Origin: Devosia sp.
GTDB taxonomy: Bacteria > Pseudomonadota > Alphaproteobacteria > Rhizobiales > Devosiaceae
Assembly: GCA_028290245.1 (NCBI GenBank)
Contig: JAQGKG010000294.1
Location: forward strand, 1-8,298
Direction: 5' to 3'
DNA: 8,298 nucleotides
This document shows, one piece after another, positions 1 through 6,541 of this stretch (within the stretch, counting starts at the first letter, position 1; every line of letters begins with the position of its first letter). The notes beneath the pieces were generated by a model that saw only the letters and a list, made by a program, of their open reading frames with translations, had not been told where the DNA came from and searched no databases. The translations under genes and the position numbers were made by a program.

Positions 1-445
1 GCTCTACAAGGCGATCAACACGGCGGATTCGATGATTGGGCACCGTAACGAGCGGTATCGGGACTATGGCTGGGCCGCGGCCAAGCTGGACGATCTGGTC
101 AACTGGATCCCGGCTCGGCTGACGGCGATATTGATTACCGTGGCTTGTTTTTTCACGCCGCATGCCAGCCCGAGCAAGGCTTGGGAGACGGCCGGGCGTG
201 ATGCGCGCAAGCATGCCTCGCCCAATTCGGGGTGGCCTGAGGCGGCGTTTGCTGGTGCGCTGGGGTTCAGGCTGGGTGGTCCGCGCAGTTATGATGGCGA
301 GGTGGTCGATATGCCGAGTTTTGGCGGGGGGAAAGCCGAACTGGTGGGCAGCGATATATTGCGGGCGCTGGGGTTATATCGGTCGACGCTGAACGTGTTG
401 ATCGGGCTGAGCGTGGTGATTGGGCTTTTGGTTTGGGTGGCATAG
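1..445 (+). CDS. cobD: CobD/CbiB adenosylcobinamide-phosphate synthase, C-terminal part (5' end outside window)
   Basis: The gene is already open at the window edge (frame begins at base 2) and about 147 C-terminal residues are visible; the family is usually 300-330 aa, so roughly half is missing. CobD/CbiB is a membrane protein that attaches the aminopropanol (phosphate) arm to adenosylcobyric acid to give adenosylcobinamide (phosphate). The visible part carries stretches typical of the family: AINTADSMIGHRNERY, then GWAAAKLDDLVNWIPARL, then a hydrophobic segment (ILITVACFF), then the conserved block ARKHASPNSGWPEAAFAGAL followed by LGG and a YDGE-like segment. The protein ends in a hydrophobic stretch (LNVLIGLSVVIGLLVWVA) that looks like the last transmembrane helix, and stops with TAG at 443-445. 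It faces cobU, a gene of the next pathway steps, across a 164-bp gap. The family call is made from remembered conserved motifs and is firm; the exact substrate form is not visible. Confidence 0.93.
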   Translation, partial: LYKAINTADSMIGHRNERYRDYGWAAAKLDDLVNWIPARLTAILITVACFFTPHASPSKAWETAGRDARKHASPNSGWPEAAFAGALGFRLGGPRSYDGEVVDMPSFGGGKAELVGSDILRALGLYRSTLNVLIGLSVVIGLLVWVA

Positions 446-470
446 CCGGACCGGCTGACTCCGTCGACGC

Positions 471-506
471 CCTCCCCCCTGCGGGGGGATCAAGGGTGGG
501 GGTGGG
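471..506 (+). repeat. REP-like GC-rich palindrome, unit 1 of an inverted pair
   Basis: A 7-bp stem (473-479 with 483-489; six C's against six G's plus a T-A pair) closes on a TGC loop and is followed by a G-rich tail ending in GGGTGGGGGTGGG. It lies 25 bp after the cobD stop. The same layout, a C-rich/G-rich hairpin plus a GGTGGGG tail, appears on the opposite strand at 533-566. From memory, dispersed elements of this style are common between genes in alphaproteobacteria; copy number here is unknown. Confidence 0.6.
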
Positions 507-532
507 CTGGCCCGGATTATCGTGGCTAAACA

Positions 533-566
533 CACCCCACCTAGCCTCCCCCGTCGAGGGGGAGGT
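533..566 (-). repeat. REP-like GC-rich palindrome, unit 2 of an inverted pair
   Basis: A perfect 8-bp stem, CCTCCCCC (545-552) with GGGGGAGG (558-565), closes on a GTCGA loop. Read on the minus strand it is followed by a GGTGGGGTGTG tail, matching the layout of unit 1 at 471-506. The two units point at each other from opposite strands, as in a BIME. They fill most of the gap between the convergent genes cobD and cobU, so they may end transcription from both sides. Neither hairpin has a following T-run, so intrinsic termination is not shown. Confidence 0.6.
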
Positions 567-609
567 ACTGCCCGGTGGCGGCTGCGGGATCGGGTGCCAC
601 AGAAGCTAG

Positions 610-1164
610 CTAAGCCTCGTGAATGCGCGGCTCCGCCTGTCCCGGCGCTTCGCCCTTGAGAGTGATTGGCAATCCCGCGACGACAAAATACGCATCGTCG
701 CAAATCTCGGCTAACCGTTGATGGGCTGAGCCGGCGAGGTCGCGGAATGTTCGTGCCATGGCGTTGTCGGGGACGATGCCGAGGCCGACTTCGTTGCTCA
801 CCAAGATTACCTTGGCGGTCTTCAGTTGCATTAGCGTAGCGCCAAGCTCGCTGACGGCGCGTGCAACGTCTTCGTTGGCCATTAGCAGGTTAGTAATCCA
901 CAGCGTCAGGCAGTCTACCAGAATCACGTCGTGCTTCACCGATGCGACCAGCAGCGCGTCCGATAGTGCCAGGGGCTCTTCGATGGTGGCGAATTGTCCG
1001 GCGCGGCCGGCCTGATGGCTGGCGACGCGATCACGCATTTCTGAATCCAGCGCTTCGGCGGTGGCCAGATAGGCTGGCTTACTGCCGCTGCGGATGGCCA
1101 ACTGTTCGGCAAAGGCGGTCTTGCCGGAGCGTGCGCCTCCCAGAACCAGCACATGTCGCGTCAT
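610..1164 (-). CDS. cobU: Bifunctional adenosylcobinamide kinase / adenosylcobinamide-phosphate guanylyltransferase
   Basis: The 184-aa product fits the family length (about 170-190 aa). It phosphorylates adenosylcobinamide and then transfers GMP from GTP to give AdoCbi-GDP, a soluble step of nucleotide-loop assembly in B12 synthesis; it is called CobP in aerobic-pathway organisms. Visible motifs: Walker A GGARSGKT at residues 9-16; the YLATAEALDSEMRDRVASHQ block at 32-51, whose His50 corresponds to the His that is guanylylated in Salmonella CobU; VDCLTLWITNLL at 83-94 (Walker B Asp84); and VSNEVGLGIVP at 122-132 followed by RTFRDLAG. The ATG at 1164 is supported by a strong AGGAGG (complement of 1172-1177) 7 nt upstream. 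An out-of-frame ATG at 1169 lies too close to it. The gene is convergent with cobD and divergent from the kinase gene at 1432. I see no cobalamin riboswitch in the 267 bp upstream. Confidence 0.95.
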   Translation of the reverse strand: MTRHVLVLGGARSGKTAFAEQLAIRSGSKPAYLATAEALDSEMRDRVASHQAGRAGQFATIEEPLALSDALLVASVKHDVILVDCLTLWITNLLMANEDVARAVSELGATLMQLKTAKVILVSNEVGLGIVPDNAMARTFRDLAGSAHQRLAEICDDAYFVVAGLPITLKGEAPGQAEPRIHEA

Positions 1165-1266
1165 TTCATCGCCTCCTGCAACAAGTCACCGCAATCATCT
1201 GCCCAAAAAGCACCAGACGCAAAGCGGTTGCGCTGCACCTGCAGCCTAGCCATGCAAAGACGGCTC

Positions 1267-1294
1267 TTGGCACTCGATTTTTGTGGCTTATTCT
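1267..1294 (+). promoter_or_regulatory. Candidate sigma-70 promoter for the kinase-zwf-pgl unit
   Basis: TTGGCA (1267-1272) and TATTCT (1289-1294) are separated by 16 bp in the most AT-rich part of the divergent intergenic region 1165-1431. The start codon at 1432 lies about 130 bp downstream, so the leader would include the palindromic repeat at 1358-1403. This is only a match by eye to a loose consensus. The rest of this gap shows no gene, tRNA or recognisable riboswitch. Confidence 0.3.
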
Positions 1295-1357
1295 ACTTTC
1301 GTCTTAGCTGCTTTCGCATTATGGTCCGCGCCGAAACGACACCCTAGAATCCGTCTA

Positions 1358-1403
1358 AGCGTCTTCAGGAAAAGTGGCTACCGGTTTTCCGTCCGGAGAC
1401 GCG
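1358..1403 (+). repeat. Palindromic intergenic repeat, copy A (upstream of the kinase gene)
   Basis: The outer stem GCGTCT (1359-1364) pairs with AGACGC (1397-1402). The inner stem GGAAAA (1368-1373) pairs with TTTTCC (1385-1390) and continues, after one mismatch and a wobble, with GG/CC (1376-1377 with 1381-1382) around a CTA loop. The element ends 29 bp before the GTG start of the kinase gene. It aligns over its whole length with copy B at 4655-4701; left arms are nearly identical and differences are compensated on the right arm. The GGAAAAGTGG...CCGGTTTTCC core resembles a dispersed intergenic repeat I recall from Hyphomicrobiales genomes. A role in regulation is possible but not shown. 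Confidence 0.75.
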
Positions 1404-1431
1404 CCAAACGTAAGACCGGGAGAATCCCAGC

Positions 1432-2367
1432 GTGACCAGATACTACCTTGGCGTCGATGGCGGCGGTACCAATTGCCGCGTCCGTCTGGCCGATGAAAAT
1501 CTGAACACGCTGGCGGAAGTCAAGAACGGCCGTTCCAATCTGCAGATCGATGACGGCGAGCCCGCCTACAAGGCGATCCTCGACGGCACCCGCGACGCTT
1601 TTGCTGCTGCTGGTGTCGACTACGCGAACACCGCCAACACCTATGCCTGCTTCGGCATGGCGGGTGGCCGTATGGACAGCGCCCGTGCCGAATTTGCCGC
1701 CCGCGCTTGGCCGTTTGCTGGCGTGAAGGTTTACGACGATATCGACATTGCCCATGCCGGCGCCCTTGGTGGTGCAGAGGGCGGCGTCATCATCGTCGGC
1801 ACCGGATCGGCCGCCATGTCTATCGTCGATGGCAAGCGCTACCAGGCTGGCGGCTGGGGTTTTCCCACCGGCGACCAGATGAGCGGCGCGATATTGGGCC
1901 GCGAGTTGATGCGCTATTCAGTGGAAGCCGAGGACGGGCTGGTCGATAGCTCGCCGCTGACCAAGGCAGTTATCCAGCAGTTGGGCGGCAATAATCAGGC
2001 CGTGATGTCCTGGGCCTTTGCTACCGGGCTCGACCTCAAGATCATCAGCAGCGACGGCTCGGAAGGCTGCGACGATGCGCTGATCGGGCGCGCACCGGCC
2101 GAATTCGGCAAGCTGATGCCGTTGTTTATCGACTATCTCGACAGGGGCGATCCGGTGGCCCAGAAGATGCTCGATATCGAGCTCGCCTATATCGACACCT
2201 ATGCCAACTGGTTCAAAAAGCATGGCGCGGAAGTCATGGCGATCGTCGGCGGCTTTGGCCAGCGGCTGTTTCCTCGCCTCGAACAGCGCTACGGCAATTT
2301 CGTAGCGCTGCCCAAATTCGAACCCCTGCATGGTGCTGTAATCTTGGCCAAGCAGAATTTCGCCTGA
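1432..2367 (+). CDS. BadF/BadG/BcrA/BcrD-family ATPase, putative glucosamine or N-acetylglucosamine kinase
   Basis: The 311-aa protein belongs to the ASKHA (actin/hexokinase-like) fold. Visible elements: the first phosphate loop LGVDGGGTNCR (residues 6-16); YDDIDIAHAG (101-110), whose Asp103 sits where these kinases keep the catalytic Asp; the second phosphate loop VIIVGTGSAAMS (119-130); GGWGFPTGDQMSGAILGREL (140-159), the family's GWG..GD..SG..LG block; and an adenosine-type IVGGFGQRL (271-279). No signal peptide or membrane segment is seen, so it is cytoplasmic. The GTG start fits because DGGGT begins nine residues in, as in relatives, and GGGAGA (1418-1423) lies 8 nt upstream. Its position 43 bp before zwf suggests it makes a sugar phosphate that enters the same pathway. 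Glucosamine, N-acetylglucosamine or even glucose are possible substrates; the sequence does not decide. Family is firm, substrate uncertain. Confidence 0.85.
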   Translation: MTRYYLGVDGGGTNCRVRLADENLNTLAEVKNGRSNLQIDDGEPAYKAILDGTRDAFAAAGVDYANTANTYACFGMAGGRMDSARAEFAARAWPFAGVKVYDDIDIAHAGALGGAEGGVIIVGTGSAAMSIVDGKRYQAGGWGFPTGDQMSGAILGRELMRYSVEAEDGLVDSSPLTKAVIQQLGGNNQAVMSWAFATGLDLKIISSDGSEGCDDALIGRAPAEFGKLMPLFIDYLDRGDPVAQKMLDIELAYIDTYANWFKKHGAEVMAIVGGFGQRLFPRLEQRYGNFVALPKFEPLHGAVILAKQNFA

Positions 2368-2379
2368 ATATCTCGCCTC

Positions 2380-2391
2380 GAAACGCGTTTC
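2380..2391. promoter_or_regulatory. Perfect 12-nt palindrome before zwf, possible operator
   Basis: GAAACGCGTTTC is a perfect inverted repeat in the 43-bp gap between the kinase gene and zwf. It ends 6 bp before the zwf Shine-Dalgarno AAGGA (2398-2402). It looks like a dimeric repressor site; LacI-family operators often have GAAACG-like half sites. A single half site, CGAAACG, also occurs at 1332-1338 upstream of the kinase gene. A chance palindrome cannot be excluded. Confidence 0.35.
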
Positions 2392-2410
2392 AGAACTAAG
2401 GACTAGCCTC

Positions 2411-3892
2411 GTGTCCAGTCGTATCATTCCCGTCCAGCCGTTCGACTATGTGGTGTTTGGCGCCACGGGTGACCTGACCAAGCGCAAGCTTATTCCAGCG
2501 CTCTACCATCGTTTCAAGGACGGCCAGTTCGACGAAACCAGCCGCATTATCGGTGTGTCGCGCAGCAAGCTGAGCGACGAGGACTTCCAGACAGCGGCCC
2601 GTGACGCCATCACCACTTTTGTGGAAAAGGAATATCAGGACGAAGCTGTCATCGCGCGCTTCGTGAGAATTTTCTCCTATGTTCCTGTCGATGTCAGCAA
2701 CCCGGAAGGCTCGGGCGACCTGGGCAAGAAGCTGCGCGACGATCCCAAGATTGTCCGCGCGTTTTATCTCGCCGTGGCGCCAGACCTGTTCGAGCCGATT
2801 GCCGAATACCTGTCCAAGAAGAAGCTGTATCGCCGCGACGCGCGCGTGGTGATCGAAAAGCCGCTGGGCCATGACCTGGCCTCATCGATGGAAATCAACG
2901 ACGGCGTCTCGAAGATTTTCAAGGAAGATCAGGTCTACCGCATCGATCATTATCTCGGCAAAGAGACGGTGCAAAATCTGTTGGCGCTGCGGTTTGCCAA
3001 TGCGCTGTTCGAGCCGATCTGGAATTCCGCCCATATCGACCACGTCCAGCTCACCGTGGCTGAAAGCGTCGGCGCCGGCACGCGCGGCTACTACGACGAG
3101 AGCGGCGCGCTACGCGACATGATCCAGAACCACATGCTGCAGTTGCTGTGCCTCGTGGCTATGGAGCCGCCTGCCAGCGACGACGCTAATGCCCTGCGCG
3201 ACGAAAAGCTCAAGGTTTTGCGCTCGCTCAAGCCCATCACCAATGGTGAGGTGGCCAAGAACACCGTGCGCGGCCAGTACAAGGGCGTTAGCTCCGAGGG
3301 CACTTCGGTGGCCAGCTATCAGGACGAATTGCCCGAAGACAAGAAGGGCAGCCGCACCGAGACCTTTGTTGCCCTCAAGGCCGAGATCGAAAACTGGCGC
3401 TGGTCCGGCGTGCCGTTCTATTTCCGCACCGGCAAGCGCATGGCCAGCCGTGCCTCGGAAATATGCATCCAGTTCAAGCCGATTCCGCATTCCATTTTCG
3501 ACCATGCCGAAGGGGCCCCGCGCGCCAACAAGCTGATCATCCGCCTGCAGCCCGACGAGGGCGTCAAGCTGATGATGATGATCAAGGATCCGGGCCCGGG
3601 CGGCATGCGCCTGCGCGAAGTGCCGCTGAACCTATCGTTTGCCGCGACGTTTTCCGAGCGCACGCCGGAAGCCTATGAGCGCCTGCTGCTCGACGTCATC
3701 CGCGGCAACCAGACCCTGTTTATGCGCCGCGCCGAGTTGGAAGCCGCGTGGAAGTGGGTCGACCCGATCCGCGAAGCCTGGGACCGTTCGACCGATGCAC
3801 CGCAGAGCTATGTGGCAGGCACCTGGGGCCCAAGCGGCGCCATCGCCCTCATCGAACGCGACGGCCGCACCTGGTATGAGGACGATAACTGA
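2411..3892 (+). CDS. zwf: Glucose-6-phosphate 1-dehydrogenase
   Basis: The 493-aa product has the usual length of bacterial G6PD. It oxidises glucose-6-phosphate to 6-phosphoglucono-delta-lactone with NADP+ (or NAD+), the entry to the Entner-Doudoroff and oxidative pentose phosphate routes. The N-terminal Rossmann domain shows VVFGATGDLTKRKLIPALY (residues 14-32, dinucleotide loop GATGDL at 17-22). EKPLG is at 149-153, the signature RIDHYLGKE at 177-185 (substrate-binding Lys184), and MIQNHMLQLL follows, with His241 matching the catalytic His of Leuconostoc G6PD. The C-terminal domain includes WSGVPFYFRTGKRM, also conserved. The start is GTG, the only plausible one, with AAGGA at 2398-2402, 8 nt upstream. 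pgl begins one base after the TGA stop, so the two are certainly cotranscribed. No frameshift or missing key residue is seen. Confidence 0.98.
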   Translation: MSSRIIPVQPFDYVVFGATGDLTKRKLIPALYHRFKDGQFDETSRIIGVSRSKLSDEDFQTAARDAITTFVEKEYQDEAVIARFVRIFSYVPVDVSNPEGSGDLGKKLRDDPKIVRAFYLAVAPDLFEPIAEYLSKKKLYRRDARVVIEKPLGHDLASSMEINDGVSKIFKEDQVYRIDHYLGKETVQNLLALRFANALFEPIWNSAHIDHVQLTVAESVGAGTRGYYDESGALRDMIQNHMLQLLCLVAMEPPASDDANALRDEKLKVLRSLKPITNGEVAKNTVRGQYKGVSSEGTSVASYQDELPEDKKGSRTETFVALKAEIENWRWSGVPFYFRTGKRMASRASEICIQFKPIPHSIFDHAEGAPRANKLIIRLQPDEGVKLMMMIKDPGPGGMRLREVPLNLSFAATFSERTPEAYERLLLDVIRGNQTLFMRRAELEAAWKWVDPIREAWDRSTDAPQSYVAGTWGPSGAIALIERDGRTWYEDDN

Positions 3893-3893
3893 C

Positions 3894-4601
3894 ATGACCG
3901 AGGACGTCGCACTGGATCGCCGCACATTTGCCGACAAGCCGACCCTTGCCAAGGAGCTGGCCGAGGCCGTTGCCGATCGCATTCGCAATGCGATCGAGAC
4001 GCGTGGCTCGGCGGCTATCGCGGTCAGTGGCGGTTCGACACCGGCACGGTTTTTCCAGTTTCTCGGCAAGACCAAGGATATCGACTGGTCCAAGGTCATA
4101 GTCACGTTGGTCGATGAACGCTGGGTCGATGACACCAGCAATCGCTCCAATGCGCTGCTGGTCAATGAGCGCATGCTGCAGGGTCCGGCAGCGACCGCCC
4201 GGTTTTTCCCGCTGTATTCGGGTGGGGATGAGCCGGACGCAGACGCAGTTGCTAAGACGAATGCCTTGCTGGAAACGCTGCCCGAGCAGTTTGCTGCGGT
4301 CGTCCTCGGCATGGGCAGTGATGGTCATACCGCGAGCTTTTTCCCCGGCGGCGATACGCTGGCCGAGGCCCTGATTGCCGAAGGCCCGACGCTGGCGATC
4401 CACGCGCCCGGCGCCGGCGAGCCCAGAATTACGTTTACCCTACCGCGTCTCCTCCGCACGGATGGGTTGTACCTTCATATCGAAGGGGAGGAAAAAGCCG
4501 ACGTGCTCGACACGGCTCTGGGTGATGGTCCTGTTGAGGACATGCCCATTCGTGCCGTCCTGCGGTCCGGCCACGCCGTCACTGTCTACTGGTGCCCATA
4601 G
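3894..4601 (+). CDS. pgl: 6-phosphogluconolactonase (DevB type)
   Basis: The 235-aa enzyme hydrolyses 6-phosphoglucono-delta-lactone to 6-phosphogluconate, directly after Zwf. Family motifs in order: AVSGGSTP (residues 43-50, phosphate binding), LVDERWV (72-78), SNRSN (82-86), LGMGSDGHTASFFPG (138-152, with the catalytic-region His145), and a PRITFTLPRLL segment. The length is normal for the DevB/NagB-like family. The ATG lies 1 base after the zwf stop, and GAGGA (3878-3882), inside the end of zwf, is 11 nt upstream, which supports this start and translational coupling. The reading frame stays open upstream of 3894 through the end of zwf, but that extension carries no family sequence and is an artefact. 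The gene is followed by a structured 125-bp gap before edd. Confidence 0.97.
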   Translation: MTEDVALDRRTFADKPTLAKELAEAVADRIRNAIETRGSAAIAVSGGSTPARFFQFLGKTKDIDWSKVIVTLVDERWVDDTSNRSNALLVNERMLQGPAATARFFPLYSGGDEPDADAVAKTNALLETLPEQFAAVVLGMGSDGHTASFFPGGDTLAEALIAEGPTLAIHAPGAGEPRITFTLPRLLRTDGLYLHIEGEEKADVLDTALGDGPVEDMPIRAVLRSGHAVTVYWCP

Positions 4602-4603
4602 TC

Positions 4604-4657
4604 CCCTTCGCGGTCCCCAATTGACCGCCTAGGCCACGAAGGGCTCCAGCCCGGAGC
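4604..4657 (+). terminator. Two adjacent inverted repeats after pgl, possible attenuator or weak terminator
   Basis: CCCTTCG (4604-4610) pairs with CGAAGGG (4637-4643). Nested inside it, CGGTC (4611-4615) pairs with GACCG (4623-4627) around a 7-nt loop, leaving a 9-nt bulge at 4628-4636. Directly after, GCTCC (4643-4647) can pair with GGAGC (4653-4657). The structures start 3 bases after the pgl stop. No T-run follows, so classical intrinsic termination is not supported; partial termination, a processing site or RNA protection are alternatives. Confidence 0.35.
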
Positions 4658-4701
4658 GTTCTCAAGAAAAGTGGCTCCCACTTTTCTTGTTCGAGAGCGC
4701 G
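4655..4701 (+). repeat. Palindromic intergenic repeat, copy B (upstream of edd)
   Basis: The inner stem is perfect over 12 bp: CAAGAAAAGTGG (4663-4674) with CCACTTTTCTTG (4678-4689), loop CTC. The outer stem GCGTTCT (4656-4662) pairs with AGAGCGC (4694-4700), with one T-G wobble and a 4-nt bulge at 4690-4693. The element ends 26 bp before the edd ATG. Its left arm agrees with copy A (1358-1403) at 17 of the first 20 positions. Differences at alignment positions 6, 7 and 11 are each matched by a change in the pairing partner, so both copies keep the fold. Confidence 0.75.
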
Positions 4702-4726
4702 ACCATCAAAAGGTTAGGAGCCGCCA

Positions 4727-6541
4727 ATGTCTGTCCGTCAGGCCATCCAGGATGTTACCGATCGCATCGCCGCGCGCAGCCGCGATAGTCGCCGCGAATA
4801 TTTGAGCCGTGTCGATGCCGCGCGCGAAGCCGGCGTCAACCGCGCCGTGCTCTCCTGTGGCAATCTCGCCCACGCCTTTGCCGCCTGCACGCCGACCGAA
4901 AAGGCGCAGTTGGCTGGCGGCAAGACGCTGAATCTCGGCATTATCACCAGCTACAACGACATGCTGAGCGCGCATCAGCCCTATCAATTTTATCCCGACA
5001 TCATCAAGCAGGCGGCACGCGAAATCGGCGCCACGGCCCAGGTTGCCGGCGGCGTGCCGGCCATGTGCGATGGCGTGACCCAAGGCCAGCCGGGCATGGA
5101 CCTTAGCCTGTTCAGCCGCGACGTCATCGCCATGGCGACGGCAATTTCGCTCAGCCACAACATGTTCGACGCCGCGGTCTATCTCGGCATTTGCGACAAG
5201 ATCGTGCCCGGCCTGCTGATCGGCGCGCTGACCTTTGGCCACCTGCCAGCCGTCTTCGTGCCCGCCGGCCCGATGCCTTCGGGCATTCCCAACGACGAAA
5301 AATCCAAGGTCCGCCAACTCTATATGGAGGGCAAAGTCGGCCGCGCCGAACTGCTGGAAGCCGAAAGCAAGTCGTATCATTCGGCTGGCACCTGCACCTT
5401 CTATGGCACCGCCAATTCCAATCAGATGCTGATGGAAATCATGGGACTGCACCTGCCCGGCGCCAGCTTCGTCAACCCCGGCACACCCTTGCGCGATGCA
5501 CTGACGCGCGAGGCCGCAGTGCGCGCGCTATCGCTGTCGGCACTGGGCAATAATTACACGCCGGTCGGCCACATCGTCGATGAAAAGGCCATCGTCAACG
5601 GGCTGGTTGGCCTGCATGCGACGGGCGGCTCGACCAACCACACCATGCATTTGATCGCCATTGCCGCGGCGGCCGGGCTGCATGTCACCTGGGACGACAT
5701 GAGCGACCTCTCGGACGCGACGCCGCTACTGGCCCGCGTCTATCCCAATGGCGTCGCCGACGTGAACCACTTCCACGCCGCTGGCGGCATGGGCTTCTTG
5801 ATTCAGGAACTGCTCGAATCCGGCCACCTGCACGAAGACGTCAAGACCGTTTGGGGCGATGGCCTGTCCAACTACAAGGTCGAGGCCAAGCTGATCGAAG
5901 AAAAGCTGACCTTTGAAGCTTCGCCCAAGGAATCGGCTCTACCCAAGGTGCTGACCAAGGTGGCGACGGCCTTTTCGCCGACCGGCGGCCTTAAGCTACT
6001 CAGCGGCAACCTCGGTCGTTCGGTGATCAAGGTATCGGCCGTCAAGCCCGAGCACCGCGTCATCGAAGCACCCGCTCGCGTGTTCCACGGCCAGGAAGGC
6101 CTGCAGGCGGCCTTCAAGGCCGGCGAACTCACCGGCGACGTCATCGCCGTGGTCCGCTTCTCCGGCCCGCGCGCGCTCGGCATGCCCGAACTGCATAAGC
6201 TGACGCCAGCGCTCGGCGTGCTGCAGGATCGCGGCTTCAAGGTAGCACTGCTCACCGACGGCCGCATGTCCGGCGCCTCGGGCAAGGTGCCCGCCGCCAT
6301 CCACATGACTCCAGAAGCCATCGACGGCGGCCCGATCAGCAAAATCCGCGACGGCGACATGATCCGCCTCGACGCCAATGCCGGTACGCTGACCTTTCTC
6401 GGCGACGAGAAGGAATTCTTCTCCCGCACGCCAGCCACCGAAGACCTGCGCAGCCAGCACTACGGCATGGGCCGCGAACTGTTCGCCGGATTCCGGAGCC
6501 TCGTCGGCGTCGCCGATCGTGGGGCTAGCGTGTTCCAGTAG
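4727..6541 (+). CDS. edd: 6-phosphogluconate dehydratase
   Basis: The 604-aa protein has the normal length of Edd and carries the IlvD/Edd signatures. It dehydrates 6-phosphogluconate to 2-keto-3-deoxy-6-phosphogluconate, the defining step of the Entner-Doudoroff pathway, using a [4Fe-4S] cluster. Visible motifs: ITSYNDMLSAHQPY (residues 73-86), VPAMCDGVTQGQPGM (110-124), YLGICDKIVPG (152-162), SAGTCTFYGTANSNQ (219-233), LHATGGSTNHTMH in the middle, and RMSGASGKVPAAIH (513-526). Cys156 and Cys223 are the likely cluster ligands, by position against Zymomonas Edd. The ATG is preceded by AGGAG (4716-4720) 6 nt upstream. Edd-specific segments and the zwf-pgl neighbours rule out dihydroxyacid dehydratase. 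It may be transcribed through from pgl or from its own promoter after the 125-bp structured gap. The 3' end overlaps the convergent metallophosphoesterase gene by 17 bp. Confidence 0.97.
   Translation: MSVRQAIQDVTDRIAARSRDSRREYLSRVDAAREAGVNRAVLSCGNLAHAFAACTPTEKAQLAGGKTLNLGIITSYNDMLSAHQPYQFYPDIIKQAAREIGATAQVAGGVPAMCDGVTQGQPGMDLSLFSRDVIAMATAISLSHNMFDAAVYLGICDKIVPGLLIGALTFGHLPAVFVPAGPMPSGIPNDEKSKVRQLYMEGKVGRAELLEAESKSYHSAGTCTFYGTANSNQMLMEIMGLHLPGASFVNPGTPLRDALTREAAVRALSLSALGNNYTPVGHIVDEKAIVNGLVGLHATGGSTNHTMHLIAIAAAAGLHVTWDDMSDLSDATPLLARVYPNGVADVNHFHAAGGMGFLIQELLESGHLHEDVKTVWGDGLSNYKVEAKLIEEKLTFEASPKESALPKVLTKVATAFSPTGGLKLLSGNLGRSVIKVSAVKPEHRVIEAPARVFHGQEGLQAAFKAGELTGDVIAVVRFSGPRALGMPELHKLTPALGVLQDRGFKVALLTDGRMSGASGKVPAAIHMTPEAIDGGPISKIRDGDMIRLDANAGTLTFLGDEKEFFSRTPATEDLRSQHYGMGRELFAGFRSLVGVADRGASVFQ

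Noticed and set aside
545..565. Intrinsic terminator for cobD or cobU
   Set aside because: The hairpin is strong but no T-run follows on either strand; kept as a repeat that might have a terminating role.
1153..1347. Small plus-strand open frame (64 codons) between cobU and the kinase gene
   Set aside because: It starts inside cobU on the opposite strand, has no ribosome-binding site and no recognisable sequence.
1165..1431. Cobalamin riboswitch upstream of cobU
   Set aside because: I looked on the minus strand for a B12-box-like segment and the surrounding stems and saw none; the only clear structure is the palindromic repeat, whose relative sits upstream of edd.
3639..3893. Upstream extension of the pgl reading frame into zwf
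   Set aside because: It overlaps the conserved C-terminus of zwf in another frame and has no gluconolactonase sequence; the ATG at 3894 has a ribosome-binding site and fits family length.
3632..4403. Minus-strand open frames opposite zwf and pgl
   Set aside because: Antisense shadows of recognised genes with no recognisable motif or ribosome-binding site.
4706..5452. Long minus-strand open frame (248 codons) opposite edd
   Set aside because: It lies opposite strongly conserved edd sequence, its composition (Ala, Gly, His, Arg) is that of an antisense shadow in GC-rich DNA, and no family is recognisable.
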